From NCBI GenBank assembly GCA_029204225.1, contig CM055109.1:36034496-36098495 (forward strand): a DNA stretch of 64,000 bases, read 5' to 3'. Both the position numbers and the translations under genes were made by a program. Positions 24,180-35,789 of the stretch are shown here, in pieces. The first letter of the stretch is position 1; the number at the start of each line of letters is the position of its first letter. The notes under the pieces are model-generated. The model ran no database searches. It was not told where the DNA came from and saw only the letters and a program-made list of their open reading frames with translations. Source of the DNA: Diphasiastrum complanatum (Eukaryota; Streptophyta; Lycopodiopsida; Lycopodiales; Lycopodiaceae).

Positions 24180-24450
24180 TGAGGATAGGAATAACACAAC
24201 AAGAGAGACTATGGAGCAAAACCACCCAACCAAACCTAGATCCCTCCTGGAGTTTCCTCTTGGATCTAGCCCCCAAGCCATGCCATGTGATAGCAAGAGC
24301 AAAAGAGCTCAACTAGTAATCTAGACCAAGTCATCCACGGAATAATCTCTACCTTAATATATAGAGAGTAGGATCTTGTGCTTGAACCCATGCAATCCCC
24401 ATGCAGGTCAACTATAAATAGATCACAACTCTTCATGCGTTCCTCTTGCC
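24180..24450. repeat. Dispersed repeat family R, fragment
   Basis: AACCAAACCTAGATC and GGATCTAGCCCCCAAGC recur in the same order near 45725-45760. The fragment lies between copia element 3 and the LTR at 24457. Confidence 0.5.
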
Positions 24451-24456
24451 TATATT

Positions 24457-25138
24457 TGTTGTCGCGGAAGTGAAACTTTCTTTGTCTTTGTTTTCGTTTT
24501 CATTTTCGTATTCGCGAACGATTTTGTGTCTTTGAATTTTCTTTTGCACGGAAGCTTTACAGGAACCTAGACACGCGACTGCACATCACAGAATACATTT
24601 TATTCTAGCAATCAAGACAAACGACGCAAGACAAGGAGATGCACGAAAATAGAGCAACTGTATTATCAGTTCGATTTTTAGAGCGAGATCGTCAGTGTCT
24701 CGCTCGTTGGTGGAATGACACTCTGCTCTTTCGTTGTGTTCTGCTCGTTGGCAGACTTTCATGCACAGCTCTAGTATTTTTAAGAGTAGTTAACGCTAAT
24801 CAACTAATCAGTTACTCTCCGTCGTTGCTTCCCGTTTCAGCTGGGCGTGAAGTCTACGACTCCAAGCCCGTTGAGCTGCCAGTTGACAGCGCGAAATATT
24901 TTCCTTCGGTTGTTTCGTAATATCTTGTTTGTTTTTGTTCTTTTCGTTTCTTTCGTATCTTTTCGTTTTGCGTCCCTTTGCGATTTGCGGTCCTGGAGGT
25001 ATGTTTACGATTCACGAATGATTCGCGAATCGTTCATGTTTCGAGTCAAGGGACGTTGACTTTCACGAATTGTTCTCGTTCGACCTTCACTTCTTGTTCG
25101 TGTTGTGGCAAAGTTGCAGGAGTTCACCATTTCTGACA
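24457..25138 (-). repeat. Solo or orphan copia LTR, family of element 2
   Basis: The plus strand runs from TGTTGTCGCGG to TTTCTGACA, that is TGTCAGAAA...ACAACA on the minus strand. It shares with the LTR at 35161-35780 the words TCTCGCTCGTTGG, CAGACTTTCATGCACA, AGTTAACGCTAATCAACTA and GGCAAAGTTGCAGGAGTTC. With the 5' LTR at 16736 it shares the R/U5 half. No internal coding sequence adjoins it and no clear target duplication was found. Confidence 0.65.
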
Positions 25139-25139
25139 T

Positions 25140-26930
25140 GTCACACGTACATGCACTACTCCATATGTCTCAATTAGAGTGTCTAGGTCCTCTCAAGGTC
25201 ATTAGTCACAAACAAGCCTCGACGTGGAATAAAATCTAGGCATGACCAATAATCTCGAACACTGGAGGGCCGGTCTATTATATTAGGACTATTCCATGTC
25301 CTTTGTTGAATATGGCCATAACATTCTTCCTCTCTTAACAGGCTCTAGCTTTAGAACGGAAAAAAAAAAACATGAAACTATTCCTTCAGCTTTCAAGTCT
25401 TTCCCATGAATCATTATTCTTAGTCTGATCTTTCCATTTGAATAAGTACTTAGAGATGCAACAATTTTTATATTGCTTGCCTCTACTCATGAATACTAAC
25501 TCAAATCCCAAAGATACACTAAGCTATAAATCTTCCAAAAAAATAAAAGTTCATCACCTTCTGTAATCCCATTTACATGAAACACTGGCTGATTTTACTT
25601 TATTTCATAAATCAATTTCGAAAGCTGAAGAAATTCCATTTCAATTTCTTGTAAAAAATAATGCTTCTTGGTACAAATATTCTTAGAATATTCTAATATT
25701 CTAAAATACCACAATTCAATCATCTAAAATCTTTAGGAGATCCATCAAGTCTTAGACAATTATAACTCAATCCAAAGTATTGCAGTTACTCTGATGAGTT
25801 AAAAGCCCCATTTCTAGCACCACATGCAAGAAATCAACAACAATCTATATCTTAATAGATTTATCTATCTCCTATAAATCTGGAGATATAGACTAAACTT
25901 TGCACACAAGCACTTATAAACTACAATTTGTAGCAAAATCCCATCCACTAAGGTAAGCAATTCTCCTCATAAGAAAAAAACAATTACCTAATGAGAAATG
26001 CCGGTGAGATCCACTGAACTTCAATAACAACTAGAAATCATACACTCATAATAACTAAGTATCAGTTTATGATTTGTCAATCACAAATAACTAGATTCTT
26101 ATGATTCATCAATCATAATTCACTGGAATCTAACCCCATACTTAATCTTTAAGGAACAGTGGAGTGTAAGTCCAACCAACTTAGGTGAATTCCAAAAATT
26201 CAGTTTACCATTCTTGGAATCATTAGGATTTGGTATTCAATTGAGCGCTTTGGGATACAATCATTAATGAAAAAATTGAGTTATTTTCCCATTGAGAAAC
26301 ACACCCAAGAATTTTGTATATCCTATGCACACAATTTTTCTTGATGAATCCAAATGACTCACAAATTATGTGTCTTACAAGCAGTACACACAAAAAAAAA
26401 CAGTTTTCGGTGAATTCTCTTCACATTGTCCGTTTTACCAATTAATTGCGAAGGATTTTTAGATCATTATGATCCAATCCACTTGAAAGACCTTGGGTTA
26501 CAAAGAGAAATACTCTACCAATCTCACCAAGTAGAAAAATCAGCATCTACACACAAAATGAGATGCAAACTATAATAGAACTTGATCAAACATGAATCAA
26601 ATGATAAATTATTGTTGTTGTCTGTACAAAACCATCAAGCTACTGTATTTCCCACGTGTGGATCCAAAAATAGCAAATATAAATCGTTCTACACATAGAA
26701 TTGCATGCAATCACAAGTATAATGCACCAATGGATAGTAGAACCCAAGATAACCATGTATAAGCATGAAATGAGATAGAGAAGAGAGAAGATATGTCTCT
26801 CCATGAGTTACATCCTTTTATAGTAGGTCCAAAACCTATTTGGCCACTTGGCTTTCCCTCCAAAATGCTTGGGTCTAGATTCAACGTACCCAACATTCAA
26901 ATTTGAATCTACTCAAACTCGCCTTTTAAC
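25140..26930. repeat. Dispersed repeat family R, long copy, non-coding
   Basis: Parts match 35870-36500 (TTTATGATTTGTCAATCA and TATTCTATGCACA-type words) and 37230-37390 (CACTGGAG and CATGTCC context), but the two parts come in the opposite order here. A third partial copy lies at 45700-46190. I find no coding potential. The minus frame 26711-26896 is not recognisable. Confidence 0.5.
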
Positions 26931-27059
26931 TTTTCCACACTTTCAAAAAGTGTTTATTCAAATGACATTTAGAGTAATGAACTTTGAAAAGTCAGTCTCT
27001 AAGTCTAAAAACAAAGTTGGACTCAATATGCCAAATATGGAAATATAGCAAATATGATC

Positions 27060-30000
27060 AAACTAGTCCTATGCTACATGAACAAGTCCTTTCCCAATGC
27101 TTTGATGAAGATATCAGCTACACATTCCCTTGAGGACACATGTTGAGCTCCACCTCCTTTGCAATGACTTGCTCCCTCAAAAATGTTGCAATATCATTTC
27201 AATATGACATGAAAAATCACATAGAATGTAAATGAGATGATTCCTCCATGCTATCAACTTTGAACTCTCTAGAAAAATACAGCAAACAAACAATAAATGT
27301 GAGTGATCAACATTTGCTTGCATGTCTCCTCCTTTGTCCTTTGCTGCCATGTATCCACCATGACACTCCATGAATGAGCCTCCATCTCCATCTTGCCATA
27401 AGATGACATCATCACTTGATGACTTGGCCACGAATGAATGACATAATGAACCTTCAATAGACTCATTTCTATCAGAAAAGCCAGCCAAGAATTCTAGTGA
27501 TAAATCCAACATCAAAATGAAACTCACTAATGTAGCTAGTTTGACCATATCTTGACAATTTGCACACATCCACATGAAATTGCTCAAACATGAGACAGAA
27601 CAAGTAAAGTAAACTTGAACAACACTTCCTTGTTGCTCCTTTGACCTTACTTGAGTCTTCAATATGCTGCAAAAATAGATCCATAACATATTTGCCTATT
27701 ACCTCTCCTTTGATGCTCTTGACTAGCTCCAGATTGCCAACTTCCTTTTTGACTACTTGAAGCCCTTTGAGATCAACCTCTTGATCTTAAACTTGACCAT
27801 CAAATACATTGAGCAAAATTTGTTATCCAGATCCGTTACTTGACTTTACAGCAAGATAACATCCATCCACTTGCATAGCTCCATGTACACAAGAAGATCC
27901 TCCAAAAGATGTTTCATTCTTCATAAGAGCTTGATACTCAAGATCCATTGCTTGGATCCACTCCTCTTATTCCCTTGCTTGATCTACACTTGTAGGTTCA
28001 TCCAAAGAGGTTAGGAAAGCAACATAATTTCCAGAAACTACTTGCTTACCCTTTTGATCATATGTGAGCCTTGAAGGTACTTGTCTTTCCCTTGATGTTC
28101 TCCTTGGCTTTTGACTTGATGAAGGTCCATCATCACCATCCAAAGTAGGATCTTTTTTATCAACATCAAGAATGCTAGATCCATCCACACCTTTATCAAT
28201 CATGCTTGAAGACACTTTTGGATTGTTCCCCTCATCAAAGATGACATCTCTACCAACAATCACTTTGTTAGTAGAAGGAATGTAAACCTTGTAGGCTTTA
28301 CTCATCTCAATATATCCAACCAAAATACCTCTTCTTGAAGATGGATCCTCCTTGGTCCTATCATCAAGAGTAATGTTGACATAGCATGTGCATCCAAAGG
28401 TTCTTAGAAAGTTGACACTCGGCCTCCTCTTGAATAGCATCTCAAAAACTGTCCTTCCATCCAAAATAGCACTCGGCCACCTATTGCACAAGAAATTGGC
28501 ACACAACAAAGTTTGATTCCAAAATGGTTTGTCAAGATTAGCACTTAACCTCATGGCTTTAGCACTTTTACATAAAGTCCTATTCTTCGTTTCAGCCACT
28601 CCATTTTGTTGTGGGGTCCTTGATGTTTTATACTCCCTCTTGATCCCATGCTCATCACAAAAGGCCTTGAACTTGGTAGATATGTACTCACCACCATTGT
28701 CACTCCTTAAGCACTTGATCCTTGTGGAAAATTGGTTCTCACTTGCATTATTGAACTTGATAAAGACATCATACACTTCATCCTTGCTCTTTAGTAGGTA
28801 GATCCAACAAAATCTACTAAAATCATCAATGAATGTTACATACATCTTAGCTCCACTACTGCTAATTGTAGTAAATCCATGAATATCGAAATGTACAAGT
28901 TGAAAAGTCTTTGTAGATCTAGTATAATGTAGTTCATGTGACTTAGACAAAGCACAAGACTCACAAACATGTTTTATGCCACTTAAGGAACTTGGAAGAC
29001 CTATCACAACCTTCTTCCTAGCCATTACCTCGAATGACTTGAAGTTGAGGTGTCCCATCCTTTTATGCCAAACCTCTTGAATAGGTATTTGCTCCCTTGC
29101 AACACATCCAACTTGGTTAGCAATAACACAAGCATCTAGTTTGAACAACTTCCCTTGCCTTTTACCTTTTCCAACCAAGACATGCTTCCTTTTTATCAAA
29201 CAAGCATCTCCATCAAACTTCACCTTGAGGCCTTTACTTAGCATTTGACTCACACTAAGCAAATTCTTGGTAATAGATGGAATAAACAAGACATCCTCCA
29301 AATGAACATTCCTACAGTATAGAGAGAGAAATAGGAATTGTGCCAGTCCCTTTAATTGCACACTCACCATCATTGGCCGTGTAGATCACCCTCTTGTCAT
29401 CTCCATATGCCAACAAAGAAGTGAAGTACTCTTTGTGAAAGGTCATGTGTACTTTTCCAACCAAGACATCCTTTCTTTTGGTCATACAAGCATCTCCATC
29501 AAACTCCACCTTGAGGCCTATACTTAGCATTTGACTCACACTAGCAAATTCTTGGTAATAGATGGAATAAACAAGACATCCTCCAAATGAACATTCCTAT
29601 TTGTGCCAATTCCTTTGATTGCACACTCACCATCATTGGTCTTGTAGATCACCCTCTTGTCATCTCCATATGCCAACAAAGAAGTGAAGTACTCTTTGTG
29701 AAAGGTCATGTGTGAACTTGCTTCACTATCAATCCACCAAGGATCTAGATCTCCATCATTAGCAAGCATACATGAAGACATCACAAAAGCATCATCATTT
29801 GAATCTTGAACATCCAAACCATCCTCATCAAGAGTAAGATTACCTCGCTTTTCTCCTTGATCTCTCTTCTTCTTGTAGTACTCACTTGCAAAGTGTCCTT
29901 TGATGTCACAAGCACTTGAGCTTTGATATATCCTTCTTTTTGACACTTGAAGAAGCATCCACTTGATCTTGCCCTTTAGACCACTTACTTTCGGTTTTGC

Positions 30001-30525
30001 CTGAACGTAGCATCCTCTTGAAGTGTCGATGTAGATCCACCTCTTGCTTGAAGCCTATATTCTTCATTGATCAAGATCTCTTGAAGATCCATGAAACTTG
30101 GCAAAGTCTTTTGAATAGCAATAATTTGGACAATGTTAGCATGAGCATCCAACAAGCCATTAAGAATCACTTGAATAAGTTCTCCTTCCTTAATGCTTTC
30201 ATCAATGCAAACCAACTCATCATTCAATGCTTTCATCCTCAAAACAAAAGTAATTGGACTTTCTTCATTCTTTTGCAAACAAGAAAAGATTTGCCTTCTT
30301 AGAGTAAACACTCTATAAGTAGACTTGGATTCATAAAGCTTCTCTAATTAATCCCAAGCTTCCATTGATGATGTGCACTTACCAACTTCCTTGAGAAGCT
30401 CATTGGTAACATTCATCTTTATCATGTGTAGAGCCTTCTTGGCCCTCTCATCATACCTGACTTGATCTCGTTGTGTTGTTAGTCTCTCCTCCAAACCTAA
30501 CATGACTCCAATTGAGGTTGCCATG
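27060..30525 (-). pseudogene. Ty1/copia element 4: gag, protease, integrase; RT replaced, RNase H tail only
   Basis: Gag at 29985-30525 starts MATSIGVMLGLEERL. Compared with gag at 34755-34967 it lacks about 36 codons. A degenerate zinc knuckle (CDIKGHFASEYYKKKRDQ) follows, then a protease-type segment (WWIDSEASSHMTFHKEYF, with DSEAS for the usual DSGA-type motif). Integrase lies at 27967-29373 (VWHKRMGHLNFKS, CESCALSKSHEL, HFDIHGFTT, FIDDFSRFCW, RSDNGGEYIS, GVAETKNRTLCKSAKAMR, and C-terminal VGRDVIFDE). About 27240-27960 matches no RT. RNase H reappears only as its end (FLREQVIAKEVEL, VADIFIKALGKDLFM, 27075-27230) with a frameshift. A weak primer-binding site (TTGGTATAAGTGC) lies near 30645-30657. 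Confidence 0.85.
29176..29703 (-). repeat. 263-bp tandem duplication in element 4 (protease to pre-integrase)
   Basis: The segment coding from MTFHKEYFTSLLAYGDD to KRK(D/H)VLVGK is present twice, with the common word AAAGGTCATGTG at 29438 and 29701. The two copies have diverged slightly. Confidence 0.8.
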
Positions 30526-30879
30526 TAGCAATGACCTGATCTTCTTTTTCAACCTGTTTCAATGCACAAAGCACTCCTTTGAACAACAACAAATGCTTTC
30601 AAAAAAAATCCCCAAGATTTGAAACTATCTCACAATTCTCTTCTAGCACTTATACCAAGCAAATAAACACATAGAATCATGGAATCTTGATCAACCTATG
30701 ATCTATTCTCAATCTAATGACTTTTGCCACTTCCTAAGATTGAAACACACTCAAATGAACTCTAGCAACCTCACTATCTAGAGATCCAATCAAAATTAGG
30801 GTTTTGACAAAATCACAAAAAATTGGCTATTCCAAATCTACATGCAAATGCTGAAATTTTGATATGCAATCTAATAGCC

Positions 30880-32940
30880 ACCACTTAGGCTGATCCAATG
30901 ATCCAAAAAATGGCCAAATCCCTTTGGCACCTTCACATAAGGTTCTATTCTTCCTCTCGGCCACTCCATTTTGTTGTGGTGTCCTTGGGCTTGTGTACTC
31001 ACTCTTGATCTCATTTGCATCACAAAATGCCTTGAACTTGGTAGAAATGTACTCACCACCATTGTCACTCCTCAAGCACTTGATCTTGGTAGAAAATTGA
31101 ACCTCCCTTGCAATCTTGAACCTGGAAAAGACATCAAACACCTCATCTTTGTTTTTTAGTATATAGACCCAACAAAATCTACTAAACTCATCAATAAAAG
31201 TCACATACATTTTAGCACCTCCATTGCTAATGAATATCTGAATACACAAGTTGGAAAGGCTTACTTGATCTTGATGTAGACCTCTTGTAAGGTAAGCTAT
31301 GTGACTTTGATAAAGCACATTGTTCACAAACATGATTCAAGCTTGTTAAAGAATTGGGAAGACCAAACACAACTTGCCTCTTTTCCATCACCTCCAATGA
31401 CTTGTAGTTGAGATGCCCCAATCTCTTGTGCCACACCTCTTGCATTGACATTTGCTCTTTTGCCATAACATCCAACTTGGTTAGAAACAACACAAGCATC
31501 ACCAATTTACCTTGCCTTTTTCTTTTTGCAATCAACTCATCTTCTTTCTTGATCAAACAAGCATCACCAACAAACTCCACCTTGAATCCCATATCAAGTA
31601 ATTGACTTACACTAAGAAGGGTCTTAGCAATGGAAGGAATGAACAAAACATCTCTCAAATTCACATTCCTATTAATAGAAAGGAAAATAGGAATTGTGCC
31701 AATCCCTTTTATTGCACACTCACCATCATTGGCCGTGTAGATCACCTCTTGTACAGTGCTTGGCTCATCATGAGAGATAAAAGATGCATGATATGAGGTG
31801 CCATCCTCCACTTGCTTTCCTTTTCCACATATGTGAGCCTCCTTGGTTCGGATATCTCTCTCACATGGATCTTCTTGGTGTATAGCTTGAAGATGCTCCT
31901 CCTCAAGCCTCGACCCCTCCATATCTTGATTAGCCATCAAGATTGATAATAGATGAAACTCCATGAGTTGCTTTGATTTCTAACCCATCGAATTTTAATC
32001 TTCATGGAAGATCACATCTCTACGTACAACAACCTTGTTAGTAGAGGGAATGAAAATTTTGTAAGCTTTCTTTGTAGATGAATATCCAAAAACACTCCTG
32101 GTAGAACTGTGATCATCTTTCTTCCTAGTCTCTAAAGGTACATGAACAAAGAACACACATCCAAATATTCTAAAGTGATCTACCTTAGGCTTCTCCTTAT
32201 ACAACATCTCATATGGTGATTTCCTATATAGAGCAAGATTTGGAAATCTATCACAAAGATAATTTGCACGAGAAATTGCTTCTCCTTGGAAGAGATGTGT
32301 CTATTCTAAGAGCTTTTGCACATTCACAAAGAGTTTCATTTTTCCTTTCAACCACCCCATTTTGTTGGGAGGAATAAGAACAAGTGGACTCTCTTCTAAC
32401 TCCCTCTTGCTCACAATAATCGTTAAATTTGTTGGAGACATACTCTCCACCACAAAGCTTTCAAATTACAAGAGGATTGTTTTTCAACAAAATCTTTGGA
32501 CTTGAGAAATACATCAAACACCATAGACTTGGAAGATAAGAGATAAACCCAACAAAATCTTGTATAATCATCTCTAAAAGTGACAAAGCATGTAGCTCCT
32601 CCTTTGCTATTGGAAGATGCAAAGTGTACATCCGAGTGCACTGGCTCAAAAGGAAGTTGAGGCTTGATGTTGGATCTTGGAAAAGGACTCTTACGAGACT
32701 TTGCAATGGCACAAGCTTCACAAGGTAGAAGCTCCTTTGAAATTGTCTTTGGCAATCAATATCTTTCCCATCTTTGACCATGGAGGTCATGGCATTGAAA
32801 TTGGGATGGCTCAATCTCTTATGCCACAAATCTTTTTGAGAGATCTTGGTCTTGTAGGCAACATCACAAATGTTAGCACTCTCACTAGAATCTAGTTTGT
32901 AGAGTCTACCAAATCTAGATCCTCTTGCTATCAACTCATC
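30880..32940 (-). pseudogene. Chimeric copia relic made of two integrase regions
   Basis: On the minus strand, part one (32940 to about 31770) has pre-integrase (DLWHKRLSHPNFNAM, CEACAIAKSRKSPF), integrase (HSDVHFASSN, FRDDYTRFCWVYLL), the integrase C-terminal part (DHFRIFGCVFFVHVP ... VVVRRDVIFHED) and the linker before RT (SFISHDEPSTVQE). At about 31770 the frame passes directly into part two, which begins upstream again with protease sequence (VIYTANDGECAIKGIGT). It runs through pre-integrase (VWHKRLGHLNYKSLEVM) to integrase (FIDEFSRFCWVYIL, RSDNGGEYIS, GVAERKNRTLCEGAKG) and stops at about 30880. RT is absent from both parts. Part two resembles element 4. Confidence 0.8.
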
Positions 32941-32949
32941 CTCACTTTT

Positions 32950-33400
32950 GATGATACATGATCAGTTGAAAATTAGCCAATATGTATTCAACTGTGGTTT
33001 GAACCTCCAAACATTTAAAAACATAAGTAAAATAATAAATGAAAATAATTTTTAATTGAAAAGAAACAAAATTAACAAAAGTAAAACAAATCAAAAAATT
33101 TAATCACCAAATAGCATTCTTGATGCCAGCATTATAGGAGACCTTGTGGACAATTTATTGCCAACCAGAGTGAAATATCACTATTTTTCAAAGTGCGTGA
33201 GTAGTGATCTCTAGAAAACTTGTAGATTCTAGTGACCTCTAGGTTGTAGATCCAACCTAATGGTTTGATGAGATTTATTTGTACATACATTTTTTCTAAA
33301 ATTGATTGTGATTTTGGCAATTTTGCTCTTGCAAGTGGAGTACATGCTTGATTTAAGATGTTTTTTGGGTCTAGTGAGTAGAACATAACCTGATAGTTTG
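32950..33400. other. No feature recognised
   Basis: AT-rich sequence between the chimeric relic and the RNase H tail. I could not extend either protein into it. Confidence 0.4.
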
Positions 33401-33404
33401 AATG

Positions 33405-33490
33405 TATTGTTGATATCCTCACTAAACCACTTCAAACTAGAGCTGCATTTGTGAAGTTAAGATTAGCCCTAGGGTTGATAAGCAAGTCTA
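33405..33490 (+). pseudogene. RNase H tail of a plus-strand copia element (element 6)
   Basis: A short frame reads VDILTKPLQTRAAFVKLRL, the typical end of a copia RNase H domain. It is followed by a purine-rich stretch (GAGGAGGAG) and an LTR start. Everything upstream of it is lost. Confidence 0.7.
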
Positions 33491-33520
33491 TGTTATCTTC
33501 AAACTAGTTGTGAGGAGGAG

Positions 33521-34195
33521 TGTTAAATTTACACAAGCTAGTTTGCACAATTACCACTTGTAAATGACTTTGAGGCCATGTTGTGGGATGTCACATGTGC
33601 CAAAAGCATAAAATACCTTATTCTAAGTCAAATCATTAACCTAGCTTTGGAATGGTACCTTTGGGATATGTCCAAAGAGTGCATAGATAGGGTAGAGAAA
33701 AAGTAGAAGCTAAAAATAGCATTTTTCTCATTATTTTTGGATCTTGAGGTATTGATTCTAAATAGGGTGGATAAAGTGGATCTTTAGGTTAGATTTTAGG
33801 GTTAGGTTATGATGAATACATAGAAGCCCTAATATGCTCAGATACGAGCTCTACATGTATAAATATGTGATGGGATTTCCATCCAATTAATGAGCAGAAT
33901 CGAGATTTTTCTTCTTGAATAGTTTGAGTCTATGATTTGATTCATCAATGCTATTGGCATATGATTTTTTATGACCATTGAATGAGATTGGAGTTGCAGG
34001 TACGTTACATAGGAAGCAACAGGCCGTACATTCACATGTGTGAAGAGTTTTGGAGCTAATGCATGAAGTTCAAGCCAAGATAAGCTAGGAATCAATGCAT
34101 TGATTAGTAATCTAGCTTCTAGATCTTGTTTGGATCTTAAGTAGGTGCTTTCTCCATCATTTCTAGGATCAAGTGGGTTTATTTTGCTGCATTTT
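33521..34195 (+). repeat. 3' LTR of copia element 6, right end uncertain
   Basis: TGTTAAATTTACAC starts directly after the purine tract GAGGAGGAG. A TATA-like TATAAATA lies at about 33859. The right end is unclear, because gag sequence of another element begins near 34200 on the other strand. No matching 5' LTR is in the window. Confidence 0.5.
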
Positions 34196-34199
34196 TATC

Positions 34200-34967
34200 A
34201 CTTGATCTCTCTTCTTCTTGTAGCACTCACTTGCAAATCCTTTGATGCCACAATAGAAGCATTTGAGCTTTGATCTATCTTTCATTTGTCACTTGAAGAA
34301 GCCTCCCCTTGATATTGCCCTTTAGAACACTTGCCTTTGTTTTTGCCCTTGATGAACATAGCCTCCTCTCCAACTTGAGTTGATGTAGATCCACTCCTTG
34401 CTTGAAGCCTATATTCTTCATTGATCAAGATCTCTTGAAGATCCATCAAACTTGGCAAAGTTCTTTGAATAGCAAGACTTTGAACAATGTTAGCATGAGC
34501 ATCCAACAAACCTTTAAGAATCACTTGAACAAGCTCTCCTTCCTTAATGCTCTCATCAATGCATGCCAACTCACCATTCAATGCTTTCACTCTCAAAACA
34601 AAAGTGTTTGGACTTTCTTCACTCTTTTGCAAACAAGAAAAGATTTGCCTTCTTAGAGTCAATACTCTAGTAAGTAGACTTGGACTCATAAAGCTTCGTC
34701 AAAGTTTCCCAAGCCTCACTTGATGAAGTACACTAACCAACTTCCTTAAGAAGCTCATTGGTAACATTCATCTTGATAAGCCCTTTTGGCCCTCTTATCA
34801 TACCTCACTTGATCTTGTTGAGTTGATGGCCTCTCCTCCAAACCTACAACAATATCCAAAACATCATTCATCTCAAGAAGTGATTCCATCCTCACTTTCC
34901 ATAATGAATAATTGCTTGAGGTAAGCCTATCATTGGATTCCAACATGACTCCACTTGATGTTGCCAT
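34200..34967 (-). pseudogene. Ty1/copia element 5: gag only
   Basis: The minus strand starts MATSSGVMLESNDRLTSSNY (34967), followed by SLWKVRMESLLEMNDVL, then a frameshift. Gag continues at 34282-34689 (LTLRRQIFSCLQKSEESP ... GLLDAHANIVQ ... INEEYRLQAR). The zinc knuckle near 34245 reads CFYCGIKGFASEC: the histidine expected in C-x2-C-x4-H-x4-C is missing by one codon. Element 4 has the same gag family. Similarity stops at 34200, where the LTR of element 6 ends. The leader to the right is cut at 35161 by another LTR. Confidence 0.82.
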
Positions 34968-35160
34968 GTAGCAATGACCTGATCTTCTCTTTCAACCTAT
35001 TTCAATGCACAAAGCACTCCTTTGAACAACAACAAATGCTCTCAAAAGAAATTACAAAGGTTTGAAACTCTTCAATTCTCTTCTAGTACTTCTACCAAGC
35101 AAATCAACACATGGAATCATGAAATCTTGATCAACACAAGATCTATCCTCAATCTAATGA

Positions 35161-35780
35161 CTGTATCATGAACGTATTTGTTTCTTTGTATTTTCTTGTG
35201 CAGAAGCTTACAGAATCCTAGACATGAGACTACAGATCACAGAACAAATATCATTCTTGCAATCAGGACAGCGGAAGACAAGGAGATGCACGAAATAGGG
35301 CAACTATATTATCAGTCTAATTTCTAGAGCGAGATGGTCAATGTCTCGCTCGTTGGTGGCCTGGCGCTCTGCTCTTTCGTTGTGTTCTGCTCATTGGCAG
35401 ACTTTCATGCACAACTGTTTCGTTTCTATTCTTTTTCTTTTCTACTCTACTTATGCACATTCTCTATATGTTCTTTTGATCCAGAAAATAGTTTATATAT
35501 CCACTATGTGGAGCTTATAAGATAGCTAAACAGAGAATTACAAGAGTAGTTAACGCTAATCAACTAATCAGTTACTCTCCATTAATTGTTTCAGCTGGGC
35601 ATGAAGTTTAAGACTCCACGACCGTTGAGCTGCCAGCTGGCAGCGCGACAAATTTTCTTTCGTTTTGTGTCGTGTCGTGTCTTTTTGGTCCTGGAGGCAT
35701 GTTTGACTTTCACAAATTGTTTGCCATTCGACCTTCGCTTCGCTTCGCGGCAAAGTTGCAGGAGTTCGCCATTTTTGACA
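35161..35780 (-). repeat. Solo or orphan copia LTR, same family as 24457-25138
   Basis: The shared words are given under the copy at 24457. Here the copy starts within TGTATCATGAACG and ends TTTTTGACA. A TATA-like TTATATATCC lies at 35490-35500. The leader of copia element 5 breaks at 35161, so this LTR or a longer parent element interrupted it. Confidence 0.65.
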
Positions 35781-35789
35781 CACACAATC

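Noticed and set aside
27177-27689. 170-codon minus frame as a host gene
   Set aside because: Its end merges into the copia RNase H tail and the rest has no motif; treated as part of element 4's unknown insert.
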